A stretch of 64,000 bases of DNA. It comes from Gorsachius magnificus (Eukaryota; Chordata; Aves; Pelecaniformes; Ardeidae). The notes under the pieces are model-generated. The model did not search any database. It was given only the letters and a program-made list of their open reading frames with translations, and was not told where the DNA came from. Below, piece by piece: positions 26,428 through 37,200 of the stretch. The stretch is from NCBI GenBank assembly GCA_034008185.1, contig CM067084.1:15085385-15149384 (forward strand), written 5' to 3'. The stretch's first letter is position 1. Every line of letters begins with the position of its first letter. Position numbers and translations under genes: made by a program.

Positions 26428-26449
26428 CTTTCCAATGACTTTCCAATGA
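26428..26449. repeat. Two tandem copies of an 11-mer next to an LTR
   Basis: CTTTCCAATGA occurs twice head-to-tail with no mismatch and ends exactly where the left target duplication of the 26.46-kb solo LTR begins. It is probably a small slippage duplication at or near the integration site. Confidence 0.9.
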
Positions 26450-26454
26450 CAAAA
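26450..26454. repeat. Left target-site duplication CAAAA
   Basis: CAAAA directly precedes the LTR start and is repeated exactly at 26996-27000. Confidence 0.8.
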
Positions 26455-26995
26455 CATCCTGGTTTTGGCTGGGATAGAGTTAATTTTCTTCCTAGTAGCT
26501 GGCACAGCGCTGCATTTTGGATTTAGGATGAAAATCATGTTGATAATACTTGGATGGTTTAGTTGTTATTAAGCAGTGCTTACACCAGTCAAGGACTTTT
26601 CAGCTTCCCCTGCTCTGCCAGGTGCACAAGAAGCTGGGAGGGGGCACAGCCAGGACAGCTGACCCCAACTGGCCACAGGGCTATTCCAGACCATAGGACA
26701 TCCTGCTCAGTATAGAAACTGGGGGGAGTTGGCCAGGGGGGAATGATCGCTGCTTGGGGATGGGATGGGCATTGGTCAGCAGGTGGTGAGCAACTGCATT
26801 GTGCGTCACTTGCTTTTTATATTCTTTTATCATTATTAGTTTTATTCTTTTTCTCTGCTGTTTTATTAAACTGTCTTTATCTCAACCCATGGGTTTTACT
26901 TTTTTTCCAATTCTCTCCCCCCATCCCATGGGGGAGCAGGGGAGTGAGTGAATGGCTGCATGGTATTCAGCTGCCTGCTGGTTTAAACCACAACA
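26455..26995 (+). mobile_element. Solo LTR of an avian endogenous retrovirus (541 bp)
   Basis: The element begins CATCCTGGTTTTGGCTGGG, matching the TGTCCTGGTTTCAGCTGGG start of a very common neoavian LTR as I remember it. It ends TTTAAACCACAACA. Internal landmarks in order are GATAGAGTTAATTTTC, CAGGACAGCTGACCCCAACTGG, a degenerate TATA region (CAGTATAGAAACTGG), ATTAAACTGTCTTTATCTC as the poly(A) signal region, and a pyrimidine tract before CCCATCCCATGGG. A 5-bp duplication (CAAAA) flanks it. No internal retroviral genes or second LTR are present, so it is a recombined solo LTR. The first two bases have drifted from TG to CA. Confidence 0.92.
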
Positions 26996-27000
26996 CAAAA
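26996..27000. repeat. Right target-site duplication CAAAA
   Basis: Exact copy of 26450-26454, immediately after the terminal CACAACA of the LTR. Confidence 0.8.
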
Positions 27001-27309
27001 ACATTGGACTTATGGGATCATGAAGAGAGAAGTTGGAGATCCAGTCCAAGACTAGGACCAGCGTCTGTAAAGAGAACAGAAAGAATTTCCAAAGGAGCAA
27101 AAGCAACCACCTGAAATGCAGTTTCTTTTATGGAGGACAGAGAGCACCTCCTTTATATCGGGGAAAGAGAACACCTCCATCCAAAACAGTGAATAACCTA
27201 CATCTCCTAGGTATTGTACCTACACATCCCATTTTCTGGGCATTAACTTAAAGAGCTAAAAAAAAGATAAAGGTGGACATCAGCCCCATCATTTTCACTT
27301 TTGCATTAA

Positions 27310-27355
27310 AGGTCTCTGTGGACCTGATCCTACATGAAAATGTTGAGCATACTCT
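27310..27355 (+). repeat. Possible ancient sauropsid interspersed repeat remnant
   Basis: GGACCTGATCCTACATG followed by TGTTGAGCATACTCTAA resembles the old sauropsid motif CCTGATCCTGCA ... GTGCTGAGCACTCTCAA. It appears to belong to the same broad class as the remnant at 13225. Assignment is from memory and uncertain. Confidence 0.35.
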
Positions 27356-30300
27356 AAATAGATCTACTAGACTGGGACAGATAAGAATTTTTAAAATATC
27401 AGCCCCAGGTGGCAAATTCCCCACCCACTCACTCCCAAATGAATGTGTTAACCCTGGGTATCCTCATTAAATTTGAAATTCTACTAATTACAGTCTTGGT
27501 ACTTACTCCCTTTTGAGCTGCCTACATTCAAATTTGTACTCTGCCATCCTTAGGGAAATTGATATCTTAGGTCCAAAGCAACAGAAGATTTCTATTTTAG
27601 GTTGTACTTTCTGAGGTACCCTGTAGATGCCTATTTAGATTACATGAGCAAGCAACATACCTAGGTATCAAGGTGACTGCATGAGGCTTTATCTAGCCCT
27701 TAAAAAATAGTCCAGCCCATATAATCTGAATATGAAATATCTGCAGCACAGCAGGCTTAGAGAAGTAGATTCTGTTTATGTTAACTGAAGTGTTGCCAGG
27801 TCTTAAGAGATCTGAGGTCACACCTAGATCTAACAGACTCTTCCTGTGACTGCAAGCAAGCCTTGCCTTGCCAAGATCGCTCTAGCCAAGGTAGCATGCT
27901 GCAATGCTGCAAAGGACCACCATAAACAGTCCCAGAAGCAGCACTGTGGCTTCCGTACGGAGTAGGGTCTCAGCTACTCAGGTGGGTGCACTGCCGTGCA
28001 AAGCTGGCCAGGATAAGTTTGGCATAGCTGTGCATTGTTTCACATTCTCGATGGATACGGATCTTTAAGGTCTTACACACCACAGTGCCAACCAAAAGCA
28101 ACAGGAGAATGGAAACATAAAAAATAAGCTCTTGAGCTCTGCATCTCAGTTTCCCAGCTATAAAAAAAGAAAGAAATAGACCTCTGCCTACCAAAAATCC
28201 TGTGCATTAACAGTATGTAAAGCACTACCTAGAAAGCCTTCACCATATTTTCACTGCTCACTTGATAGCTCTAAAAATATTCCAACTTGGCAAAGGGTAG
28301 AAAAATCATGCTCAGACAAATGGTTTCTAAAAAAAGCTTGATTTATGACAGATTCTGTTTAGTTCCATTTACAGAGAATCCTGCTGCTGGGAGAAATCGA
28401 TCTTGGCGACAACACGTTAACATAATGCTACCAAGGGTGAAAATGAACCATCAGCATTACAGCTACGAAAATGTGTAAGTAGTACTGGCTGCTAGGTTTA
28501 CACATAGAGATGCGTATTACTATATCACAACTACTCACAGTGATGCAAAATAGTTGTAGGAAGAGTTGTTATTGCTCCAGAGGATATTCTTCTCAACATC
28601 TTTACATAAATAATAAAAATGCCTTGCTTTTTGCAACTATTTCTTCCTGATAATTACTGGGGTAATACGTGTTGAGCTTAGGGTATTTTAAAACCTGGAG
28701 AACACAAAAGATAGGAACACTTGAACTTCTTAAGAAGAAATATTCTGCTTTTTAAGGTGCTTTAAGGTATAAGATGACTATGAATTTTCAGAGTTTATGT
28801 GGGTGTGGGTCTGCAGCTACCCTGCTACACACAAAGGACAGGCACAATGGAATGAGTTTATCCACCTCTCTGGCCTGGGCTTATTATTTAGTAAGACTAT
28901 AAAAGGGGAGATGAAGAAAATGCTTAGCCCTACAGTCAGCACAAACATTATGTGATTCTGTTTGTTTGATCTCTGAATCTTTTTAAATGGTTACTAAAAT
29001 CTACCAACATTCTGTATGCATTAATTCCTCCTACATTGAAGGGCATGTTGTGATACAGTATTGCACCCCCAGTCACTGAAACAGAGTTATAAGGAGTTGG
29101 ATTGCATCTCAGAATCACACAATATGGGAAGATTAGCAGAGTGATAGGGAAGTCTCATGTTAAAGTAAATACAGTCATGAGCATATACTGACAATCTTTC
29201 CCTTGGGTTTTGTGGGTTTTTTTCCTGCTTTCTGTTCTCTGGCCATGAGCTATAGAAGAGAACTATCCAACTCTTTGCTGCATAACAGAAGATGTTTACG
29301 TTTTCACATTCCCAGGTACAAATCTTAGCCCTGCAAAAGCTACATTGGAACTTCATCAGCAGGAAATACCACTTTCTGTTTGTTGATAGAGATAAGCTGT
29401 CAGAAGCTTACTTGCATAAGTACATCATATTCAGTGGAGACTTTCAACTGCCTCTAATTTGAAGACTGAGAAGTACAAGTCGTGTGGTATATCTAGGGAG
29501 GAGGAAGTCAATAACTTGTCATCAGCTGATAAAGCCACAGAACAAGATGTTTACTCCCATTTTGTTTTCATTTGGTTTCTGCTTTATTTTTTTAGTATGA
29601 AGGTAACCACTTTTAACAATAATGTTTGCTAAATAAAGCATCATGCTGCTTAGCTGCACAGTTTTCTCTAATAAAAGCATTTATTTTCCTGAATTTTTAT
29701 TTCCTCCTCTCCTAAATACTAACATTCCATTTAAACCATGTGCTTATACATTAGCAAAAAGGTTTGGTTTGTACCCTTTTGGCTTATATATAAGGCTGGA
29801 ATTTTTAAAACTTTGGAACTAAGCTAAAAGTTATTTGTTTTGGGAACACGACGTTACAAGATAATATCAAGACAGTTAAGTGTGATCATGATACTGTTAC
29901 AATTTGGTCTCAGAGAGAAACATAAGGAGGAACACTCAGCTGATAAAGTTCTCTTATTTTTAGTCTTTCATAAATGCTTTTTTTCAGCTGCTGCTTAGAC
30001 ATTTGTTGCTTATCAAAACAACATATTTCAACTAGAACAAATAATAGCTTTCCCCTTTTAAATGGGATTGTATTATTACAACCAGTCTAGTTCCTCACAT
30101 GTGGTGAAATGCTCCTCCAAATAACCTGCAAATAGAAGCATGCTATTTATACCATATGTGAGCTATATTAAAAATATGTTGAAGCAGATGAGAGAAACAA
30201 TGAGATAAGTGGGATACGATACATTTCACAAAAGTCTTTTAGATATTGCCACGAACAAAGACAACGCTCACATCCTAAGTTCCTCCTGGAAGGGAAAAAA

Positions 30301-32398
30301 AATTCTTACATATGAGGTACAGGTCTGTATATTTAGCTTTCCAAAACAACAAACGACACTAATATCACACCCAGCCTTTCCAAAACCCAGGTTCTAGAAA
30401 CGCTTCTGGGTTAACAAGACCTGACAGTCATTCTAGCAGTCAACAGTGCCCCCCAGTGTGGGTTGTGTCAACTTCATTCTGCAAAGGCTTCCTTTATCAG
30501 GGTTCACAAATACATTTGAGTGCATTGCTGAGTATGTCGTTCCATAACTTAACTTGACTTTAAGAAAATAACTTTAAAAGCTAGCTTTTATCAACTCCTA
30601 TTTGCCTTCTTTCTATGAATTACTGCAAAAATACAAAGGAATGTGTAAATATAGGAGTATTGGTTTTATCATTTACAATTCCTTTATGGTGCATTTAGTA
30701 TTTTTTAAACATTCTGCAGGCCTAGTGGATCAGTTCCACAGATGATGTGTAATATGGTGTGGATTTGCTTTCTGCAATTTCTATATATTTTATCTATATG
30801 CAAATTTTATAGTGCTTACAGAGGCCTATCAAAAAGCTGACAGAACATACTCATTTAAGCACCTACCTGTCTCCTCAATGAATGCCATGAGCTCGTGCAT
30901 GAGAAGAGCAGGTGTATTTACATATAAGGACTCAATCCAAAATTCACTGACATTAACAGGAGCCTCTTCAGTGGATTTTGTGAGAGATGAAGGACTTCAT
31001 ACTTTCATATAATGAGCACTCAAACTACGATCTAACAGAAGTCATACAAATTACATCCAGAAAGTGTCAAAGGCTACAGAAGCAGTTGTGCTAAAATCAA
31101 GAGTCTTCAGAAGGCAGCGTTATGAGCCTGTGAGCATCTTCCCTACCCGCTGCCTCTAAACTGTCCTACCACACCAGCATCCCTGCGTAGTCAGGCCATG
31201 GACCACCATGCAACCAAGCTAGTTAGCACTATCCCAACTGGGCAAGCAAAGACATCGTGAGGTTAGCCACAGACAGAAACATTTCGCAAGAACCTTGGTG
31301 GATCTTTAAAAGACAGCAAGGAGCATCAAAATGTTGTTACACTACCGTCCCAGCAGATTTCTGATAGTCCATATAGTATAAAAAACCAAAACAAAACATC
31401 AAATCAATAACCTCCTCCACCAGCCTCAAAGCATTAGGAGCTGTTAATCTCTAAACATATAATTCATCTCATAGTCAACACACCGCACATATACACGCAA
31501 ACATCTCAATCTCATTTAGAAATAACTGGGATCATTATAGGCATAGCTGATTTTAATTTATTACTGAATTATCTTTTTCCTCTGATTTATCTAGAATATA
31601 CTACTCAATTTCAATCCTGAATTGCATTAAAAGATAGTATTTATGCAACACTAAGTATGCTCAAGTACTCCCAATCAACAAGTTGCAGAGGTTAATTTAG
31701 CCACATATTCTCTGTATTTTATATTAACATATTGAATAATTACTGGAGCTTGCATTTCATAAGGAAAAGAAGGAGTTCCTAAGTAGTTTTGCTGCTAGCA
31801 ATTGAAATAAAGTTTCCATAAGTTTTGGATTGATCATCATTTAAGATAATCTATGTGTGTCTGCAAGATTTCAGTATTTTTACCATTGCATAAAGCACTG
31901 TAGAGAATTATTTCCATAGTCCAAATGTATACAGCTCTGTGCATGAACCCATACCTCAGAGCTGGTCAAGACTGTCTACCTCAGGGACTGCTTTTTGCAG
32001 TTTTTGTGCAAACACTTCTCTACACTTCTGTGTGAACACTGTGCTACATTCCTGTGACACACAGAACATTCTTTTAATATAAAAAAGTGTGTATTTTCCC
32101 AAATTAAGACACTTCCCAGAATTATTCAAGGAAGTGGTAGTGTGAAGAAAAAGGTTCTCACCAAGAGCAGTGTGGTCCAAATACAAACTATAGTATTCTA
32201 AGTCCAATATAAAATTAAATTTAGCTTGCTAAAAATTATTCTGATACTAGCTTTCCTAAGAGCACCAGTTACAGTATGTATGTATGAGACCTGCATTATG
32301 GAAATGCAGCAGTTTGCTGGTCTAGGAGGAATAAGAAATATGGGTTTGACCTGCATGTGGAGCTGAAAATTCATAGTGAGACTGGAGGAAAGGCAAGG
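27356..32398. other. Gene-poor stretch with one possible plus-strand exon
   Basis: No firm gene. A 100-base segment at 28375-28474 on the plus strand has strong splice-like borders and is described under findings. A MIR-like SINE fragment lies at 28135-28195. The remainder is AT-rich without recognisable elements. Confidence 0.5.
28135..28195 (+). repeat. Possible MIR-like SINE remnant
   Basis: The run CTGCATCTCAGTTTCCCAGC, then TATAAAAAAAG and ACCTCTGCCTACC, follows the order of the MIR tail (TGCCTCAGTTTCC ... TGTAAAATGGG ... TACCTACC). It is strongly decayed. It also explains a hydrophobic minus-strand frame here that otherwise looks like a membrane segment. Confidence 0.35.
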
Positions 32399-32436
32399 CC
32401 CAAGGTGCTAATGAAAAGTCACTAAATAGCATGACA
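32399..32436 (+). repeat. Left copy of a 36-38-bp direct repeat
   Basis: CCCAAGGTGCTAATGA, one base, AAGTCACTAAA, one base, AGCAT, ACA. The partner at 33890-33925 differs at the two single bases and lacks one G. The copies lie in the same orientation, about 1.45 kb apart, with unrelated flanks. Confidence 0.85.
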
Positions 32437-33194
32437 GGCAAGGTGCTATAATCCTCTACTAAAAGATACCATAGAGAAAAGGCTGGAAAGCACATTATAA
32501 TCAAGAAAAATATTATGTAGGCTATGATTTCATCTTTGATTTTCATGAGAAAAATGAACGATCCCATTGTTTCCAACAACCACAAAACTGCTGTTTTGCA
32601 ATGCTGGTGTTAGTAGCTGTACTTGGCCACCAGGCTGTGAAGTAGCCATGTTCTTAAACACCTTCCTTTCCTACATTACGTGGTGCAAAGCCCTCAGTTC
32701 TGGTGCACACCATTACGCCAAGTCCCCTGGTTTGGTTTGTATTTCATCTGATCTTTAACTAAATAAATGCTGCTAGAATTGCAGCTCAGTTTGGCTTCTC
32801 CTCAACCCCCTGCTGGCACCAGCAGTTGTTCTCAGTCTTTCTATTGCCAGCAATACAGGAGGTTTCATGCCAGGCAACTGCAACTGCTAGTGTCAAGGGT
32901 CAGCTCCACAGCCTCTTGTCTTTGTCACCAGCTCTCAGCTGGCTGGCATCATTTATTCTATTCTTTCAGTTTACAATCAGCTTGAGACTTTCTTCCGCAC
33001 AAAGTTTGCTTCCCCCTGTGACCCTAGTAACCTTTACTTGAAATAATTTATATTGCTAAATCCTGAGGTAGTTTGGCTGTGCCCCTGGGCATCAAATCAG
33101 TTTCTGCATCCTTTCAACAACCTTGTGTATGTACATGGCAGTTGGCAGATGCCATCAAGTGGCAGAACACATTTCACAGTTTTCTATTCTGCAC
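32437..33194. other. Interior of the direct-repeat interval, nothing firm
   Basis: Unassigned sequence between the left direct repeat and the CR1 fragment. I do not see the CR1 3' end that would be expected here if the whole interval were one CR1 insertion. Confidence 0.4.
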
Positions 33195-33700
33195 TGACAC
33201 AGCCCCAGTACTGACCCCTGGGGTACCCCACTAATGACTGGCCTCCAGCTGGACTTCCTGCTGCTGATCACAACCCTTTGAGGCTGGCAGCTCAGCTGGT
33301 TTTCAATCCACCTCACTCATCCACTTATTTGGTCTGTACTTCATCACCTTGTCCATGAGGATGTTATGGGAGACAGCGTCAATAGCTTTGCTAGAGTCAA
33401 GGTAAACAACATGCACTGTTCTCATCTCTTCCACCAAGCCAGTCATCACATTGGAGAAGGCTACCCAGTTGGTGAAGGATGACTTCTTTATAAATCCTTG
33501 CTGACTACCCCGTTAACCATCTTGTCCTTCTTATATTTGGAAACTGCTTCCAGGATTAGTCGCTCCATCACCTCCCCAGGGATCAAGGTGAGGCTTGGCT
33601 CTTTCTTCTTGCCCTTCTTGAAGGCAGGGGTGACATATTTTTCTTCCAGCCCTCAGGAATCTCACCTGATCGCCATGACCAAAGATTATTGAGAACTGTC
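33195..33700 (-). mobile_element. Decayed CR1 LINE fragment, reverse transcriptase region
   Basis: Read on the minus strand, the block matches the order of the CR1 reverse transcriptase coding region. It starts with a Lys/Arg-rich stretch (consensus FKKGKK) at about 33630. Next comes a VYLD(F/S)SKA(F/I)D-like segment with SHNIL around 33360-33410. It ends with a CR1-like segment equivalent to [13 protein letters not shown] near 33210-33240. Several frameshifts and stops break it, so it is dead. Both ends of the element are missing. CR1 is the dominant non-LTR retrotransposon in birds. The fragment lies inside the interval bounded by the 32399/33890 direct repeats. Confidence 0.85.
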
Positions 33701-33889
33701 TCCTAGTCACTCTTCACACAACATTAGGAACACTTCTGTTCTGGATTTATTACTTGTGGGCTCCTCATTCCTCATTTTTAAGGAGGCTATAATAGCAGTG
33801 TAGAAAGCAATCCCCATTTTTAATTTTTCACAGATAAACCTTTTCACAGGAGCACCAATGGAGTAAATGCTAATTTACAGATTACTAGT

Positions 33890-33925
33890 CCCAAGGTGCT
33901 AATGACAAGTCACTAAAGAGCATAC
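33890..33925 (+). repeat. Right copy of a 36-38-bp direct repeat
   Basis: Partner of 32399-32436; see that entry. The preceding 15 bases (GATTACTAGT side) and the following bases do not match the left copy, so the similarity stops sharply. Confidence 0.85.
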
Positions 33926-35764
33926 AACAATCAAAATTATTCACTCCATCTGGAGGAGGCAAAAGCTACTTCAACAACAACCGTGACTTAGTAACATTTT
34001 GCCATTGTTTTGCATGCTCCCTAAGACAAAGACCTGAAGGAAAAAATGCTGGGTTTGTACTTGACTATTCTTCAGAGGTGTTTCTTGACTTGAAATTTGA
34101 GACCAGTTCTCTGATGACTATCTTCCAACACAATCTCATTGCTCCAAGTCATTCCAGGGGATAGCTAGAAACCTCCAGAAAACCAGAAATTCAAATACAT
34201 TCAGGAGTGACAATAGAAGTACCTCTTTGGACAATGTTCTACGAATCTGGGGTTATGCCATGGTATACTTCTATATCTCTTACACAAATGAATTCCCTTA
34301 GTAGAAAAATAAAGTGTTAATTCATAAGCCTTCTGCCCCTCCATTTTTCCCCTCAGGAAATTCTAAATCTCCAAGATGATAAATCACTTGGCCCTTCAGT
34401 TCTTTTAAGTAAAAATGCTGAAGTCCTGTTATGCTTTTGAGGGCTCAAGCTACACAGAAAAAGAGGAGAGCTTTATTCCCTGTGATGAGCCTGTGGGGAG
34501 GCAGTTTAAGGCAAAAGTAGGAGAAACATTGTACTACAGACCCAGTCAGAGAGCCCTGAAGTAGGCTGTTCTTCCCTTTGAAATATTTTTTCTTCCCTCC
34601 CACTTTAGTCTATCTTTGCATAATCTCTTTTATTTTGTTCAAGTGAAGCAGCAAGAAATTCCCCCCTCCTTTTTTTTTTTTTTTAATTGAGAAGAACTGC
34701 TCTCTTACTCAGCCTCTGATGGGAAAAAACACAGACTGAGACACAGTCCTGGCTTACTTCTCCCACATTATTCACTTTGATGCAGTTAGAAGCCAACACG
34801 CACTAATTGCTGTGATCTCTCCATTTGGCTTTTAGCTTAAATAGCCATCTGTAGGAGAATCTCAGCTGTTTTCAGCAGCCAGAAGCACTTGAAAACAGCA
34901 GCCCCCTAAACATTGTTTAATTTTTACAACTTAGAGGTCACGAAAGAGACCACTAACTGTTTCAATGAAACTCCATAGGATGGGCTTGGCTGGATGATTT
35001 GTTTCAGCTTAAGGATTTAATTTGAACAATATGGACTTTTCCCCATTAGCATAAAATAAATCAGCACTTTGCACTAGTTTCCCATGCATCACTTTCAACA
35101 GGCTGCCAACATTAGGATCATGTGGATAGATGACAAGCAGTCAAACTACTTGCATCTATTAGAGTCCATTGGTCACATCAGCTCTTGGTTTTGATCATTC
35201 TTTAAGTTGTGTATCACTTTACTTACTTCCCACAGTCACCAGGTTTAATATACACACATGCTTTGTAATTCAGCCACAGAGTATATTTAGACAGTCATAA
35301 ATTCAAATCAGGTAGCAGGGGTTTGAATAATATAAGGCATTTTCCCTCAATAAGGCAGTTATTTGAAATACACCATAGCTACACTTGCAGGATTTCAAGG
35401 AGATCAAGTATCAGAATTCATATTTTCCTTCCCCAGCTTTCCATATTCATGTTAGCACATAAAATACTGCTGTATATATAAATGATTTTGTTCTGTAAGT
35501 CTAACAGAGATAAATTTGAGATTTACTGAACTAGAGTCCCGTTACGTCAGTTCATCTTCAAAATAACATGGGATGAAACAAATGATCCAAATCAATAAAG
35601 GTAAGCCATTGAGCTAGCTGGAAAGAACAGGACATTTTTCCATGAAAGACTTTCAGGTTTCTTCTCCGCCCCACCTCTGCCTTATTGCATCATGCCATAG
35701 GGGACATCACAAGGAGACAAGGAAATGCCCTGGATTTATGCAAAAAGCAAAAAATTAGCATGGT
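33926..35764. other. Gene-free AT-rich stretch
   Basis: I see nothing beyond a T15 run at 34670-34684 and scattered chance frames. Confidence 0.5.
34670..34684. repeat. Poly-T run (T15)
   Basis: Fifteen consecutive T residues preceded by CCCCCCTCC. This could be an A tail read on the minus strand, but no retroposed sequence is recognised beside it. Confidence 0.9.
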
Positions 35765-36420
35765 CTAGGTGCCTCTACCCCTTATCAGCTGTACCATACC
35801 CTTACCGATCATGAGGCCACATGCAAACACAGTTTGCAGGCAGGAGCTCAACACCTTCATGCACAGTTTGGTTTCACACAGGTGGCCTCAGCCCCAGGGC
35901 CACCAACATGGTGCCATGCAACAGCATGCTAGTCCAAAACTGTCCCCACACCCTTTCTCAGCAGCCCTCAAGGGTCCACAGTGCCCCCAACCCCTTCCCC
36001 ACAGCCATCCCCTGCTGTGAGCTTTCTGCATTCGGCCACACAACACACTCCTCACCCTCAGGAGGGCAAGCAGAATGGAGTCTGCCTCCTGCTGCACTGG
36101 CGGGCCTCCTGCCTGCCCCCCGCAATGGCGGGCCCCCTGCCTGCCTCCAGGGCTGCCTGCATAACCCATCCACTCATCCCAGCCCCTTGCTGAGGAGCTT
36201 TTAATCATTTTCTACCAAAAAGAACAAGAGCAGCAACTCACCTCAAGCTGGGGGATGCAGCAGCAAGCTCTTGGATCAGCCAGGTGGCTTTTCTGAGGCA
36301 GGGTGCCTGTGCCACAGCTGGCACCAGTCAAACTGATTGCCCAGGGGCCTGGCTCCTCCGGGCAGGCCAGCAGCAGCCTCTTTAACCCTTTTTAAACTGT
36401 CTCCAGGGAAAGCCCAGATA
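35765..36420 (-). promoter_or_regulatory. GC-rich block, possible minus-strand 5' exon or promoter
   Basis: The block is far richer in GC than its surroundings and contains two imperfect 20-bp copies of a TGGCGGGCC...CTGCCTGCC unit at 36098-36117 and 36126-36145. On the minus strand, a TTTAAAAAGGG TATA-like sequence at about 36395-36385 is followed by GC-rich sequence and then a consensus splice donor (CTTGAG then GTGAGT) with the exon end at 36242. This arrangement fits a non-coding first exon of roughly 120 bases. It could also be an unrecognised old LTR, which would show the same order of elements. No protein is claimed from the frames of about 100-127 codons on both strands. Confidence 0.35.
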
Positions 36421-36559
36421 AGACATGTTTCTTATCTACAGTAATCAACGTGGTGCCGTGTAAAATGCTGTACTTCTCCATCTCAATGAGTTGTTCACCA
36501 TTAAAAAAAAACCCAAACAAAAACCAAACACAAAAATTAAAAGTTATTCCAAACTTTTA

Positions 36560-37200
36560 CATTGCGCCTGTGCATATTACGTTTCTAACCCCTATCCGAT
36601 ACCGAGAAGGCATCCGTACTGCCGGAGCGGCCTCGCTAGTCAGGACACTGCCAGGAGCAGCGCATTTTTGGGGGAGAGAGCAATAACGCAGCCAGAGGTG
36701 TTTCAGCCGCCAGCCTGGCGATGCACCGAGGCGATACCCTTGATGGAGCAAAACCAGTCTTTTACACCCGCTTTTAGAACACAGAGGAGCCCTGTGAGGA
36801 TCTCCATGACTGTTTTCCGTAAGATGCGCGTTCAGTGATTAACGCCGAATATATGCTGGGGCGGGGGGAGCCCTGGCAGTTTGGGGAGCTCACGTCAGAG
36901 AAGCTGCCGCAGGCCCAGACTGAGCCGCCTCTCTACAGGGCGTCTCAAACAGCCCGCGCTTACTCCCCCGGCCTGGCTGCGTCGGGCAGGGCCCCTCCGG
37001 CGGCCACCCTTCCCACAGCCCGCTTTTAAATACCCAAGCCCCCTGGGCTCTGCTGTCCAGTCCTGCGCCAAAGGAGGCAACGTAGAAAGTGGGTGCCCGC
37101 CGAAGGGGCATGATGTGATCCACGGGCATCCCTGCAGTCAGTCTCACACTTACTGCCTGATACGTTCCCTCACGTGCAAAACAAAGCGAAGTACACGCAG
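36560..37200. promoter_or_regulatory. CpG island, candidate promoter
   Basis: CpG dinucleotides are dense here (about nine in the first 100 bases and several dozen in all). They are rare in the rest of the window, so this is the only clear CpG island I see. On the minus strand, TATTTAAAA at 37032-37024 would place a start site near 37000. About 100 bases further on there is a good donor (CTGAC then GTGAGC) near 36893, within a CRE-like TGACGTGA. That would make a short non-coding first exon for a minus-strand transcript. The same A/T box read on the plus strand could serve the other direction. No coding exon is recognised in it. Confidence 0.6.

Noticed and set aside
27970..28194. Minus-strand frame that looks like a membrane-spanning exon
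   Set aside because: Part of it coincides with a MIR-like remnant read backwards. The hydrophobic run comes from T-rich DNA and no neighbouring exon fits it.
29101..29150. Possible CR1 3' end on the minus strand (CAGAATCACACAATATGGGAAG)
   Set aside because: Only a few bases resemble the CR1 terminus, and the sequence does not continue into CR1.
35821..36208. Frames of 127 (plus) and 106 (minus) codons in the GC-rich block
   Set aside because: Both strands and several phases are open together because the block is GC-rich and stop-poor. No domain is recognised.
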